Source: Xestospongia muta (lineage: Eukaryota > Porifera > Demospongiae > Haplosclerida > Petrosiidae). From it: a stretch of DNA of 64,000 bases. Positions 36,201-48,200 of this stretch are shown here, in pieces (positions within the stretch are counted from its first letter, which is position 1; the number at the start of each line of letters is the position of its first letter). Where the stretch lies: positions 17,984,047-18,048,046 of the forward strand of contig OY848918.1 of the NCBI GenBank assembly GCA_963693285.1, in the 5' to 3' direction. The notes beneath the pieces are model-generated. The model ran no database searches and was not told where the DNA came from. It was given only the letters and a program-made list of their open reading frames with translations. The position numbers were made by a program, and so were the translations under genes.

Positions 36201-39200
36201 TCACTGACTTCTTTGCAATATCATCTATTAGAAATAACTTATATTTTATTAATATACTAATACTATTGTTACTATTGTGATATTGTTTGTACTCTTTAAA
36301 ACTTTGCATTATTGTTGAATAAATAATTGTTAAATAGATCTGTTAACTGTCATTTGTTAATAACAAACATTATCATCTACTATTATATAGCTTTATGAGA
36401 GACCGTTGATTGCTGCATCTTTACGTGGACACACTGAAATTGTGTCTCTTCTACTTCTAAACAATGCAGACCCTAATTGCACAGATAATGTGAGTGTTCA
36501 TATATAGTAACAATATCGTTCTAATGTATATATGTATACATTTTAAATGTAGATATACACTTGTGAGTTTATTAATGTAATTCTCACATTATACTTTTCT
36601 TGTTTTGTTAGCAATATTCTTAAAATTGTGAAAATTTAAACCTCAATTTATTAGCATCTCAATATTTCATCACACTAACTACATTATGAGTATTATAAAC
36701 TGAACACACTAATGTCTGTACATCAGTACTGTGCCCATACTGACACTATATACAGTATACATGAATGTGTTACATTGACTTGAGCTAACGGATGTGAAGT
36801 GCTTGTAGACTGTAGAACATAGAAATTTACCTGTTTTATGGTAGTATACTGAGGTATACTAGCCTTAAATCTCCTTGTCCAAGATCAATAGCTTTTGAAT
36901 TATTACTGAGTTAAAAGCATAAATTTTGAGATAATCCAACAATTGTTACAACTTTACATGTTTTGAATTCAAATTTGAAGATTAAATGAACGTCATAATC
37001 TTCAATTAAATTCATCAACTACAATGACAATGAATATTATTTATTACAACACAACCTGCACAAAGGAAGCCATAAACATAATCAACAATTAGTGTGTATA
37101 ACCATCCAGACTAGATTAACATATCACTACAGTTCAAGTAGAGATTATATAATTTACATTGCAATATGAAATTTCAATACCTCTATGTATAAAAATAAGC
37201 TTTGAGATTCTCTGATTTTGTAGATGATCAGCTCTTAAGTGCAATGTAAAACATTACTCAGGATAATATGTCTTCTACTTTCAGCCTGGATCTGAGCGCT
37301 ATTGACCGTTAATTGATTTTATTTTGGTCAAATTAAATAGGCTACCAGTAGTGACATATTCACAAGTATATGGATCTGGGTTAAGTGGAAGAGAGGACAA
37401 TGCATAAACATTCTCATGTGACTATGTTGACTTGTACTCTATGGTGCAGGTATAATCTATAGGATTTAAGCCTGTCTCTGTAATTGCGCTGTTGATTGAG
37501 GCGTCATGCCTTTCTTTGGGCTAAATATTGAAGTTAGCGCTTGTGGTCTGTTAGCATTTCAAATCTGTGCTAATACAAATACTGATAGAACTTCTTAATG
37601 CCAAACACTATGGATAATGCTTTTCTTTCTATTTAAGTAAAACTTTTTCTGCTTTGGTTAATGTTCTAGATGCCTAAGGATTAGATTTCACTGTTATCTT
37701 TACATATTTTTGACAACATTTCTCCAATACCATAGTGAGAGGCCTCTATTGCTAGAACTGTGGGTAGTCCTGAATATGATGTACCAAAACTTTGATTACA
37801 CTAATGCTTCGGTACTATGATCTACAGATTAGTTACATAGTGTAGACCTTTCGACTTCACATTACTTTGTAACAGGTTATTTATGGGTTGTAATAATCGG
37901 CTAATTAGGAATAAATTTCCATAATAATTATTTAGCTCTAGAAGGAAACATAACTCCAGGATATTCTGTGCTTTGTGACCATGAGAAATAGCATCAATCT
38001 TGTCATTCTTATCATTCAACCTCCTATATTAATCACATCACTCAAGTACACAACACTTTCACACAAAAACTTACATTTGTCTGTTTCATTGATATACCAT
38101 GGTGTTTTAGGCATCTCATTACTTCCTTGAGGTTATGGAGATGTTCTTTAATATTAGCACCAGCAATGCAGATATCACTGATGTAACAAATTGCTTGTTG
38201 TACTCCTTCAGGGATGATGTCCATTGTAAATGGCTAATGGAAAACCAATACAGGGTCTGATGGTATTAATATAATAGTAACTAATTTCTGGGGTTGTTCA
38301 TCACAGAATAGTTGCTGATAAGCCTGGGAGAGGTCAAAAACAGATAACTTACTTTCCTAGATAATTATGTACAAAGGTGATTAGGTTTCGGTAACAGATA
38401 TAGATCCATATTGAGTACTGGATTGATCATTGCTTTATACCCACAACAAAGGGAAAGTTTTCCATCTTGTTGCAATAGAACTGTTACAATAAGGGCTTCG
38501 TACTCACTGTAATTTACAGGCTCCATTTTGCCCAATGACAGTAAACCGCCTAGTTCAGCTTAAAGGATAGTTCAAGAGGGAAGGTTACACACTGAAGTCT
38601 CCAAAAATTGTGTTTGGGATCTCTCTTCAAGTGCAGTTTATCCACATGTTGAGTCATTGTCCCCAAGTTGTCTGTGAAGATTTCTTTATATTTCTCTAGA
38701 AACAACTAAGCTTTACCATTGCTTGAAGTACACCAAACTTTAAGACAGTGCCTCGAGGTCCAGTAATTGGACTCTTTATTTTCCAACAATTTGTCAGGCA
38801 ATCAAAACCACGTCTCAAAATGTAAAACCACACCCACACAATAAAAATTCTTAATGATAAGTGAACTGCAATCATAGATACTGCAATGCAGGTTCACAAC
38901 GTATCAGTATTGATATAGCAAGTTTGACAGTACCATAGCTTTGATTTGGGAGGACCTTTCAAACTAATGCAATGGAAATGAAACCATGTAAAACATGAGT
39001 CACAAACAATAGAATCTTCCATATCATCATCAATTGGGTTCCTGCACCGACCACAATACCAAATAGGATGACTCTTGCCTAACAGGAGAAAATTATTTCC
39101 TACAGCTTTCAATGCATACATTTTCATCTAAATAGGAGCGAGAAATTGTCTCTGGGCAGACCTCAACATGGTCTTCATTAATAAGAGAACCTTTAATTCC

Positions 39201-42200
39201 AGAATCAGCAACATTGGCATTAACAAACCACTTCAAATTAACTAAGAAGTTTAATGATACTTATAATGTGTAATGAAGGACTTACTTTTTTCTTTTTCAG
39301 TGGGTATTTTCTTCTTAAAAGGTATGGTAGACCTACGAGAGTTAACTCACCACCCTTTGACCTTCCACAATTTTTTAGTCCTGGTGGAATCTTAAATGCA
39401 GACAAAACTGTATGTGTTACTATTGTCTTGCTTAAGTAAAAGCACTTCTTACCATTTAAGCATTCATTAGCATGAAAGCTGTCTGATCCATCATGTACAT
39501 GTATCTCTCCAATTGTCTCTTAATGTTTTCTCCTACACACATTAGTTAGTACAGATAAAATTGAAAACTGTCCTTACCCATAACTACTTCCTGTATGTCT
39601 TCAGATCCATCTCCAGAAATTATTTTATCATCTTTGCAATCATTATCACATTTACTACCATCTACATACATGTACATGACTTTACAGTAAACACAAGCTA
39701 CCCAAATACATACCAAAACAGAGTAATGCTCATCATACTGACTCATACCAACTTCAGAACCCAGTGAACAAATTTTCTGACACAAAGACATCATTTTGTG
39801 GAATTTCCGATGCTGAGACAAGACAGATTTAACTGATTTTAAAAAACACTGCTGATATACACAACAATTAAAAGATGACATGATTTATTTTTATTATGTA
39901 CCTGGAAAGATGTGTCAAGACCAAATTCTCCTTTCTCTTCAAAGGTCTTCCTTAAGTAAGATATCTTCCAACACTCATCTATACTTTCCTGACAGAATAG
40001 CAGCAAATATTTAATTCTAGGAATTTCAAAATATGTTGACATGGAAGCCTGATACTTTTCCAGAACATACATTGACATTGCACAGCAGATATAGAGAGAC
40101 TACCTTCTATTGATATGACTGTGTCTTCATGCAAGAAGTTCCACTTTTGTATGAAGAGACAATTGATTGTTAATAAAGGATAGAGTGTATGGTGTCACCA
40201 GCTGTGCATACTGTTCTTTAGGTGACTCAGTAGCTAGAGACTTTGCATGCTTCTTTACAAAGGCCATAAGTATAATGTGATCTCTTTCATTGCGCAAACA
40301 AAACAAAAGGAGAAAAAATTGATCAAAGAACATTAACAGATCAGTGTAGCATGAACAAACACTCTTAACTTTAGAGTTAACACATTTTAGTCTATTTGTA
40401 CTTCATTCACCTAACGGGAAATTTGCTCCCTAGAAGCTCTGCACCCATTGTTGATGAATAGGATGCTAGCTTGTATTATAATAAGTAACAACAGACTTGT
40501 GTCCACACTGTAACAATTTTAGGTAGTTTTAATTGTATTCTGCCTCTGACTTTGAATAAGCTACCTTTTGACACAATTAAGGAACGGGGCTATGTTCACC
40601 AGAACATAAACCCATCTTTTTACAGGTGATTTTTCATCTGAAGCTTTGTAATGCGTGAAAAGTATTAGTTTTGCTTTTTCAAGAAAATCTTTGTCAAGAT
40701 TACTATTGTACTTTTCCAAGCAAGATTGTGGATTTTGAACAATCCTACCATCTCAGAAATAGCTTTTCTTGTTTCCAGTGATGTAAGATAAAGTCCTACT
40801 ATCTCACTTTGGCCATTACCATCCACAATAAGAATCAAATAAAGTGGCATCCGAAGTTCGTTCAACTTATATGTAGCATCAACCATTATGAGCTCAGGAC
40901 ATGCAGCATATGTGACTTTCATAATGTTATCATGAAAAAATAGCCCAGTGATTTCTTTCTCATCATTTGTGTACACTTCAACAGTAGATCCTAGTAAAAA
41001 TAGTCATGGATGCACATTAACATCGTGTATTGAAATGCATACCATCAAATTGATGAATTGATGCACCTTTGTTTGGATAGCAGTGAAGTCACAACTTTTC
41101 CAGTCATATCAGACATATGTTGCTAAAGTAGCCTTTTATTGGCTTTCATTTTAAAGATTTTAGCGGTTTCTCCTCTTTCATCTTCATTCAATCTCCATTA
41201 CTGTGGTAAACGATCATAAATAATCTATTCAAAATGATACATACATCATGGATAGCATCTGAGGGTAAATAGAATTACTTTGGTTACACAATAGTTATGA
41301 TCCTCATTTGCAGGAGTCACTTTGAGAAACTGGTTATCATCTGTTAACAAAACTTAATTGCAGCTGCACATTGCTGCTTTATGGTCTAAATAGAGGAAGA
41401 TAACAAGACTTACACAATGTCTTAAACTTGCCCTGCACTCACATTTGGTGAGATCTCAAATCATTCCCTTTGTTTTGTAGTCTTTCTCACCGAATGAACA
41501 CGAGAGATTGATGCCATGATAGCATTGGTCCTCGTTTGCCCCTTCTACTCTCTTGAACACTCTTTATCCTGCAGCTTCTGGAGTCCCTGAATCTCTGTCT
41601 GTCTCTTCATACGTCTTTATTTTCGTTTTTAGCTCAGTATAAGATGCAAAAGTTTCACCACCAACAAACGACATTCCTTCACAAGTGGCAATGATTGCAG
41701 TGGGTGTGGTTTACTTTTGTGAGGCCTAGTTTGGTTTATCCAGACCAATAGCTACAAAATAACGGGTCTGGTTACCAAACTGCAAACACTGCCAACTTTG
41801 AATGAGTCACTAAATTTACCAAGCACCAACAAGTTTCAAAAGAGAGTATAATTCTATGAATCAACTATGTTTATAAATACAGAGAGTTTCTTGTCCTCCT
41901 CTACATCATTAGCTTGAAAGAACAGTCCCCTTTGCTTCTTGTAGCTAGAGAGTTACTCTTCCCTTTAATTAAACCAGTCTAGATGACCAAATATTGTAGA
42001 TATCCTTGTTGGCAATGTGATAGCTATTACTCGTTCTTAATATAGATTACACAAGTCTTCTCAGATAACACGCACAATCTGAGTCCACCTACTGGAATTT
42101 TAATACATATTGCAGGTTAGCCTATCTATACCATTATTCGAATAACGGTATAGATAGGCTAACCTGCAATATGTATTAAAATTCCAGAAGACTTGTGTAA

Positions 42201-45200
42201 TTCGAAATATTCATTAAATTAGAATTCTAATTTAATGAATATTTCGAATTTACAAATTACAAGACTAGGAGCTTAAAGTAAATGTTGCATATAAATATCT
42301 CCTCAAGTAGAAACTTTTAATATGTAATTGATTAAAAAAGGCTCCACCGTAACCCAGAGTAAGTAGGAGCCATTATGGAGGGTCAAACCCCAAGTAACCA
42401 GTGGCGTAGCTAGGGATGTGTGATTGGTAAGGCAAGGAGGGTGTGATTGGGTAATTCGGGTAATTAATTTCATAAGAAGCCGTGGCTACACGTCTTAATT
42501 AAAGAAAAGTATTATGCAACTACAATTCACGGTTACCACAACCACTACGGCTGAATTCTTCCACCACTTCTCCCAAAGATATGTTCTTTGATAAGTCTTT
42601 TTCAATGGACAAGATGGCAAGGTTAGACAGTCTATCATTTGAAATTGTGGATCTCAGGTATGTTTTTATCCTCTTAAGGGCTGAAAAACTCAGTTCACAC
42701 TCTGCAGTACTAACTGGAATTGTCTGTGTAATTTGTAAGAGTTTCAATAGAGAAGGAAAAGCAGCCTTTTAACTGATAAACTTCATGGATAACATCACTA
42801 AGGCTAGTCATATCCTTGTCTTTGAGGGCTCTCTTTGCCAAGACTGTCTCCATCTCAATGGTATCTGCATCAAGACAATAAGCTTGTACCAATTTTGATT
42901 GAAGGAACGAAGTTTTCCCGAAAAATTTCTTGAGGGAAACGTTATGCCTCTTGGCCGAACAGGTGATAAAGCTGGGCCTTGTGCAACGTCGGGTGGTACC
43001 TGGCTCTCACATGACGTGGAAGGTGATGAAGAGGATGGTGAGCTGACACTGGGAGAACCCAGAGAAGAACATTCGCGAGTACTAGAAGATTGGGCTGATG
43101 GGCCTCGACATGTTGACTCACGTTGAGTAGGTGGGACATCCCCCACCCTTAGTTCTACTTAATTTATTACTAATTATATTATCATTAATTAGCATGAATA
43201 CAATTAAATACAATATCGATTGCTAGCGGCTATGAAGCTATTGGTAGGGCCCGGCCCTACTTGGCCCGGGCTTGGCTACGCCACCGCAAGTAACTGAGAT
43301 CCTTTTTAGGACTCTTCTATCATTACACAAGTTTCTTCCAAGTTTATCATCCAATTGGAATCCTTTGTCTTCTGTTACAGAAAAGTCATCCAATACAGTA
43401 GACATCTCAGGAGGCTAATCATTTCATTAAGCTAAAGAACTACTCATCGCCTCTTTAGTTGATATTGATCCAAAGAAAAATTGTTCTCTTATGTGAATGA
43501 GTTTCATAATTCCCTAATTAACGAGTTACATTATACACACCCTGTTATGTCAAATGTTAAGCTTGTATGTTTCATATGGTTGTCTCTCCTAAAACTCAAA
43601 AATATATTCATAATTAACCTCGCTGTGTGTGGATGCATAGCAAAGGTACTGTACTCTGTCAGTGTGTGTGTGTGTGTTTTCACTGCATGTTACCAGGCAT
43701 TGTTTTTGAACTGCTATAACTTGCCAAGCGAAGCATTAGCAGCTACCAACATTGAGCAACGAATAGAAAAACGTGTGGACTTTACAACAGTAGTATCAAA
43801 AACATTGTCAAGGAAAAGGAAAGTTTAAAACTTGCATAAGAATTTTCAGGCTGCAGAGGTCAAGGTACCCTTTCTCGAAAAGTAAAAAACGTAATGTGGA
43901 AATTTTTTAAGTATGTTATAGACAACCTTAGAGGAATATGCATGAGCAAGACAGAAGGCCGTTGGTCAAAGCTATCGTCATAAAAGTTCTGAAAAGTGTT
44001 TTCAAAATTTTACATAGGCTTGATGCTAAGTAACGCATTCAGAAAACGTCTCAAAGCACTGAAAAAACTGGTACTAATAGATAATATATATTGATTTATA
44101 TTTGTACTACAGGACGTTTCCAAAGAATGCCTCATCTTCAAGTTACAATAAATTTTATAAATGAAATATTGATAAATACGACCACACCTTCTATAATGTT
44201 AATAGATTTTCTTGCAATGCTACCTAGCAATATCATAGCTGGGCCTAAGCTGGCATAGCATTTATAAGTAAATTAGAAAATGCAGCAAGGTTCGGCACTT
44301 TAGTGCCTTTCATTTTTTGTTTAATGAGTTACAAGATACACAAACTGATATGTCCAAAATTAACCTTGCAATTATATTTTGTGGCAAGGTATGGACTCAG
44401 ATTGTGAGAAAAGGTTAAACAATCTCAAGTTTGTCAGTTTCATATGAACTATTCATGATAGTTTATATATATGAGTGGTATAATGGAAGGATATTCCATC
44501 CTCCCAATGTACTCCTAGACCCTTGGGAGTAGCCTTAACAGCCCTGGTCCTACATATGTATATTGATTGTGCAGGTCCTTTTATTGTGAAGAATGTTTCT
44601 GATAATAATAGATGCCTATTCAAATGGCTAGACATTCACATGACAGATTTATTTACCTCTCCAATAACTTTTGAAATAATCTCTGATATAAGAGATTGTT
44701 TTAGAAATAACACATATCATACTTGTACATACTATACTTGTAGTAATATGTTCTATTATGCCATTTATAACTCATATATATGCTCATAATATAATATTTG
44801 TTGAATGTACTAAATTGTCATGACATGATATGAGCTACTAATAATAGTCATAAGAGAGAGAATAAACAACATGAACCTCCACTGATATTGACCACATGTT
44901 ATGATAGTACTTGTTTATGTACAATGTATAGTATATTGTTAGTTATCTAGTATTAACTTTATATTTCTATTTTTTCAGTATGGGGCAACAGCATTACACT
45001 GTAGATCTAATGCTGAAATAGCAGAATTGCTAATTATAAATAAGTTCAATATACATGCACTAGATCAGGTTAGTGTTTAATATTGTAATTTAAACTTATT
45101 AGTACCTCATAATATGATTAAAATTTAGTACAAAGTTAAATTATGAGGATCTTATAAAACAAGTTACTTGTTTTAGTTTATAATATGTTTAGTGGTTGAT

Positions 45201-48200
45201 ATTGTCAAGTCTTTATATTTCAATGTTATTATGTTTGTGTTTGCCTGTTACATAATATCAACATGAAGACTACAACCCTTGTGCAATATACATTTTACAA
45301 TAGACTACTCTATTTTACATTGTACTGTAATAATTAAGTAAAATAGTAATCACTAACTATAGTAACATTATAATTTTAAACAATCATAGGAATTATGAGA
45401 ATATAATAAGTTCAAACTAATTTGGTAAAATCACACATGTTACTCTAAATAGTTTCGAACAAATCATTGCATACATGCATATTGCACTGGATGTATACCA
45501 TACTTGGTATCCAGGAAGAACAATCATAAAAGTATATGATAACCAAATTTGTTAAAAATCATGTACAAAATGGCTGCATAGCAACCGCATATACACAATA
45601 TTTTATTCAAACATTTCAGCACAACATGTGTAGTTTTGCCAAATAACATGACAAAAGTCATATTAAGTACATGTAAGTCCATCAGTATCAGTACAGTGGA
45701 ACATTGGACTTATGAATAATGGAAACCTTATTTATAAGGACAAATAGTGTGGTCTGGAATGAATGTTCATTTAATACGCATTACTTGTTGACTCAAGAAA
45801 TATGGAAACCTTTTCTATTATATATAATAAATGCTTTTTATGGGTGATAGTAGCAAAGAGTCATCAATTTTAATGTCCAGTTAATGAATAATATGATTTC
45901 ATGTGTTTAATAATGGTTTAGTGAAATCACAAACTTATAGTCTAATAGATCTTTATATGTATTGATATTATATTATAAATAAATACATTCAACAACTTGT
46001 TGTCATCATTCTAACACTATATAAACAGAAGTCCTTAAAACACTCATGATTTTAAAGTTATGGAGATTACATTACAATATAAGTTTAGATTGTAAGTAAT
46101 ATGAAGTAATTAACATTAATTATAAAGAATAGAATACACGAATTTTCAAAGAAACAAGTACAGTATATGTTTAGATTATACATTTAGAATATAAAGAGTC
46201 TGTGTTGACAGGTAATTCTGACTAGTATGTTATTCCAAGTACTGTATATTCTGTGTGGGTGGAGTCAACAAATCCTGTTGTACAATGTTAGAATATTATG
46301 TAGCAGTTACTATAGTAACACAGCCAACTTATACAGAGTCCATGTTGACAAAGAAATGATATAACAATGCTTCTATATGTTAAGTTATGGTTTACAATAC
46401 ATGGCAGTGTTTTACACTTAGTCTATAAGCATGATGTACCAGTAGTTTGCAATGTATGCTGTACTATCTTCATGGTTGTCATCAGATAAAGCTAACTATG
46501 ATACTCACTAAGTCATTAGTCTAGCCAATGTCATTGTTTGATGGTTGGTACATGTTGTTAATAGAGTTTTCTTACTTCCCTAATCAACAAAGTCTTTATA
46601 TGATATAATTTCCTTAATTATTAATTTATTGATACTATTATATTGACAAGTACATACTGTGAATAATAAATGAACATACTTAAAACTGTCTGACAAATGA
46701 AATGTTGCCAATAACAACCAGCCATCGAAATAGGGCATTATATAGAATGTGATCTCTGATAATAAGATATGTAGTTTATATTGCTATCATGATAGTATAT
46801 ATTATTTGTTCATGTTTTCTACACAAAAAATCTTACCACATTAGTCCCAGCTTACTCCTTAATTAACTCAAGAATACATTTATGGCTTGTAGAGTACATC
46901 TGTTTGATTAATAAGTATTAATTTACTGATACAATAGAATACAGAACATAGACTTACATGATCTATTTTACATATAAGAGGTGTTTGAAGCTATAATAGT
47001 TGTGTTCTAATCATAAAACATGAAAATATGAATTTATCCACAATATGATATATCATCAAGTACAAGCAAGCATGTGTTATAAAAATTTGTTTCTTGTACA
47101 CATTGTTCACATTTTTCTCTAAACTGAGCTTCCACTAAAATAACATTGTTTTGATAAATTTTATTATTATTATTATCAACAAGAATAAATCAAATAACAA
47201 ACAAAATCAACAATCTACAACTTTTTATAATTTATGTTAATTATATCATATTACATAAGTTATTAATGTGTATTGGAATGTGATCTCATCTATTATTATA
47301 AAAGTATTAATTTTTGATGACTTACCTTTATATAGTGTTAAAATTATGACAACAAGTTCTTCAATGTATTTTTTAATAGTAAAATGTCAATACATTAAGC
47401 AAGTACAGCATAAATTTAGAATATAAAGAGTCTGTGTTGACTGGTCATGTGTCAAGTATGTTATTATGATTCCAAGTACTAGTTGGTTCTTTGTTACTGA
47501 TAAGAAGTCCTATTTGTTAGTCTGTTCTAACTATATATATTTGTTTATTATTCACAATTGATATGATTTACTATTATTCTTGTGATATTAACAAATTATA
47601 ACATATAGAAATCTCAAAATAACAAATTGAGAAAACACATTATAACATATACCAATTATCAGGCAATAAATGATACTGGGTAGACTTATAATGTAGCTGA
47701 TGTATTTGACCTACATAATCAGATTTATTTAATAACAATAACCATCATCAGCATGGTAGTATATCATTCATTGGGAACTACTGGTCATATATCGACTAAT
47801 ATCTAGAAGCTTTGTTTTATTATGTTCATGTTTAATTGTACACATTATATGTGTTACTAGAATAATTGTTATGTTACTGTTCAAGATTACTTTAGATTGT
47901 GTCTTCTTGACTCTACGCACACAGAAATCTACTGGAGGGCTTTATATAGATTGTTTTCTTTATAATAATAAACATGAGACTATCTATTATCTATTCATGT
48001 GTTCCACTAATATCACATTAGTCTTAGCTATACTCTAGTTATATCATTATTACTGGACAACAACCATAATATCTTCATAGGATACTGATACTGGTTAAAA
48101 GATATGACAGTTTACATTATGGTAATAGCAATTATGGAGTTGACATTGTGGACTGAACCATTAATTGTAATAATGGGTTTTATCCAATAATGACACCTGT

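Larger units (their letters stand above)
30573..36390 (+). other. Intron 2 (5.8 kb), non-coding with repeats
   Basis: Contains a diverged direct duplication (31050-33130 versus 34380-37060) and one copy of a 0.9-kb interspersed repeat at about 33190-34060. No coding feature is recognised in it. Confidence 0.7.
38810..41740 (-). mobile_element. Third MULE (SWIM and PHD fingers), inserted in the gypsy relic
   Basis: The ends carry an imperfect inverted repeat: GTCTCAAAATGTAAAACCACACCCAC (38813-38838, written here with 26 bases only as a position guide) pairs with GTGGGTGTGGTTTACTTTTG and GAGGC near 41699-41724. I could not define a clean target-site duplication. The coding strand is minus. Gypsy gag sequence lies on one side (41.77-42.04 kb) and gypsy RT on the other (below 38.79 kb), both on the minus strand, so the MULE very likely inserted into the retroelement. 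Confidence 0.65.
36490..44978 (+). other. Intron 3 (8.5 kb), a nest of transposons
   Basis: Holds a minus-strand Ty3/gypsy relic split by a PHD-bearing MULE, two palindromes, an hAT derivative, a copy of the unclassified repeat, and a plus-strand gypsy integrase fragment (all listed separately). Confidence 0.75.

Noticed and set aside
39254..39439. 61-aa plus-strand frame
   Set aside because: Antisense to the MULE linker (GRSKGGELTLVGLP).
42899..43126. 75-aa plus-strand frame
   Set aside because: Antisense shadow of the hAT N-terminal coding segment.
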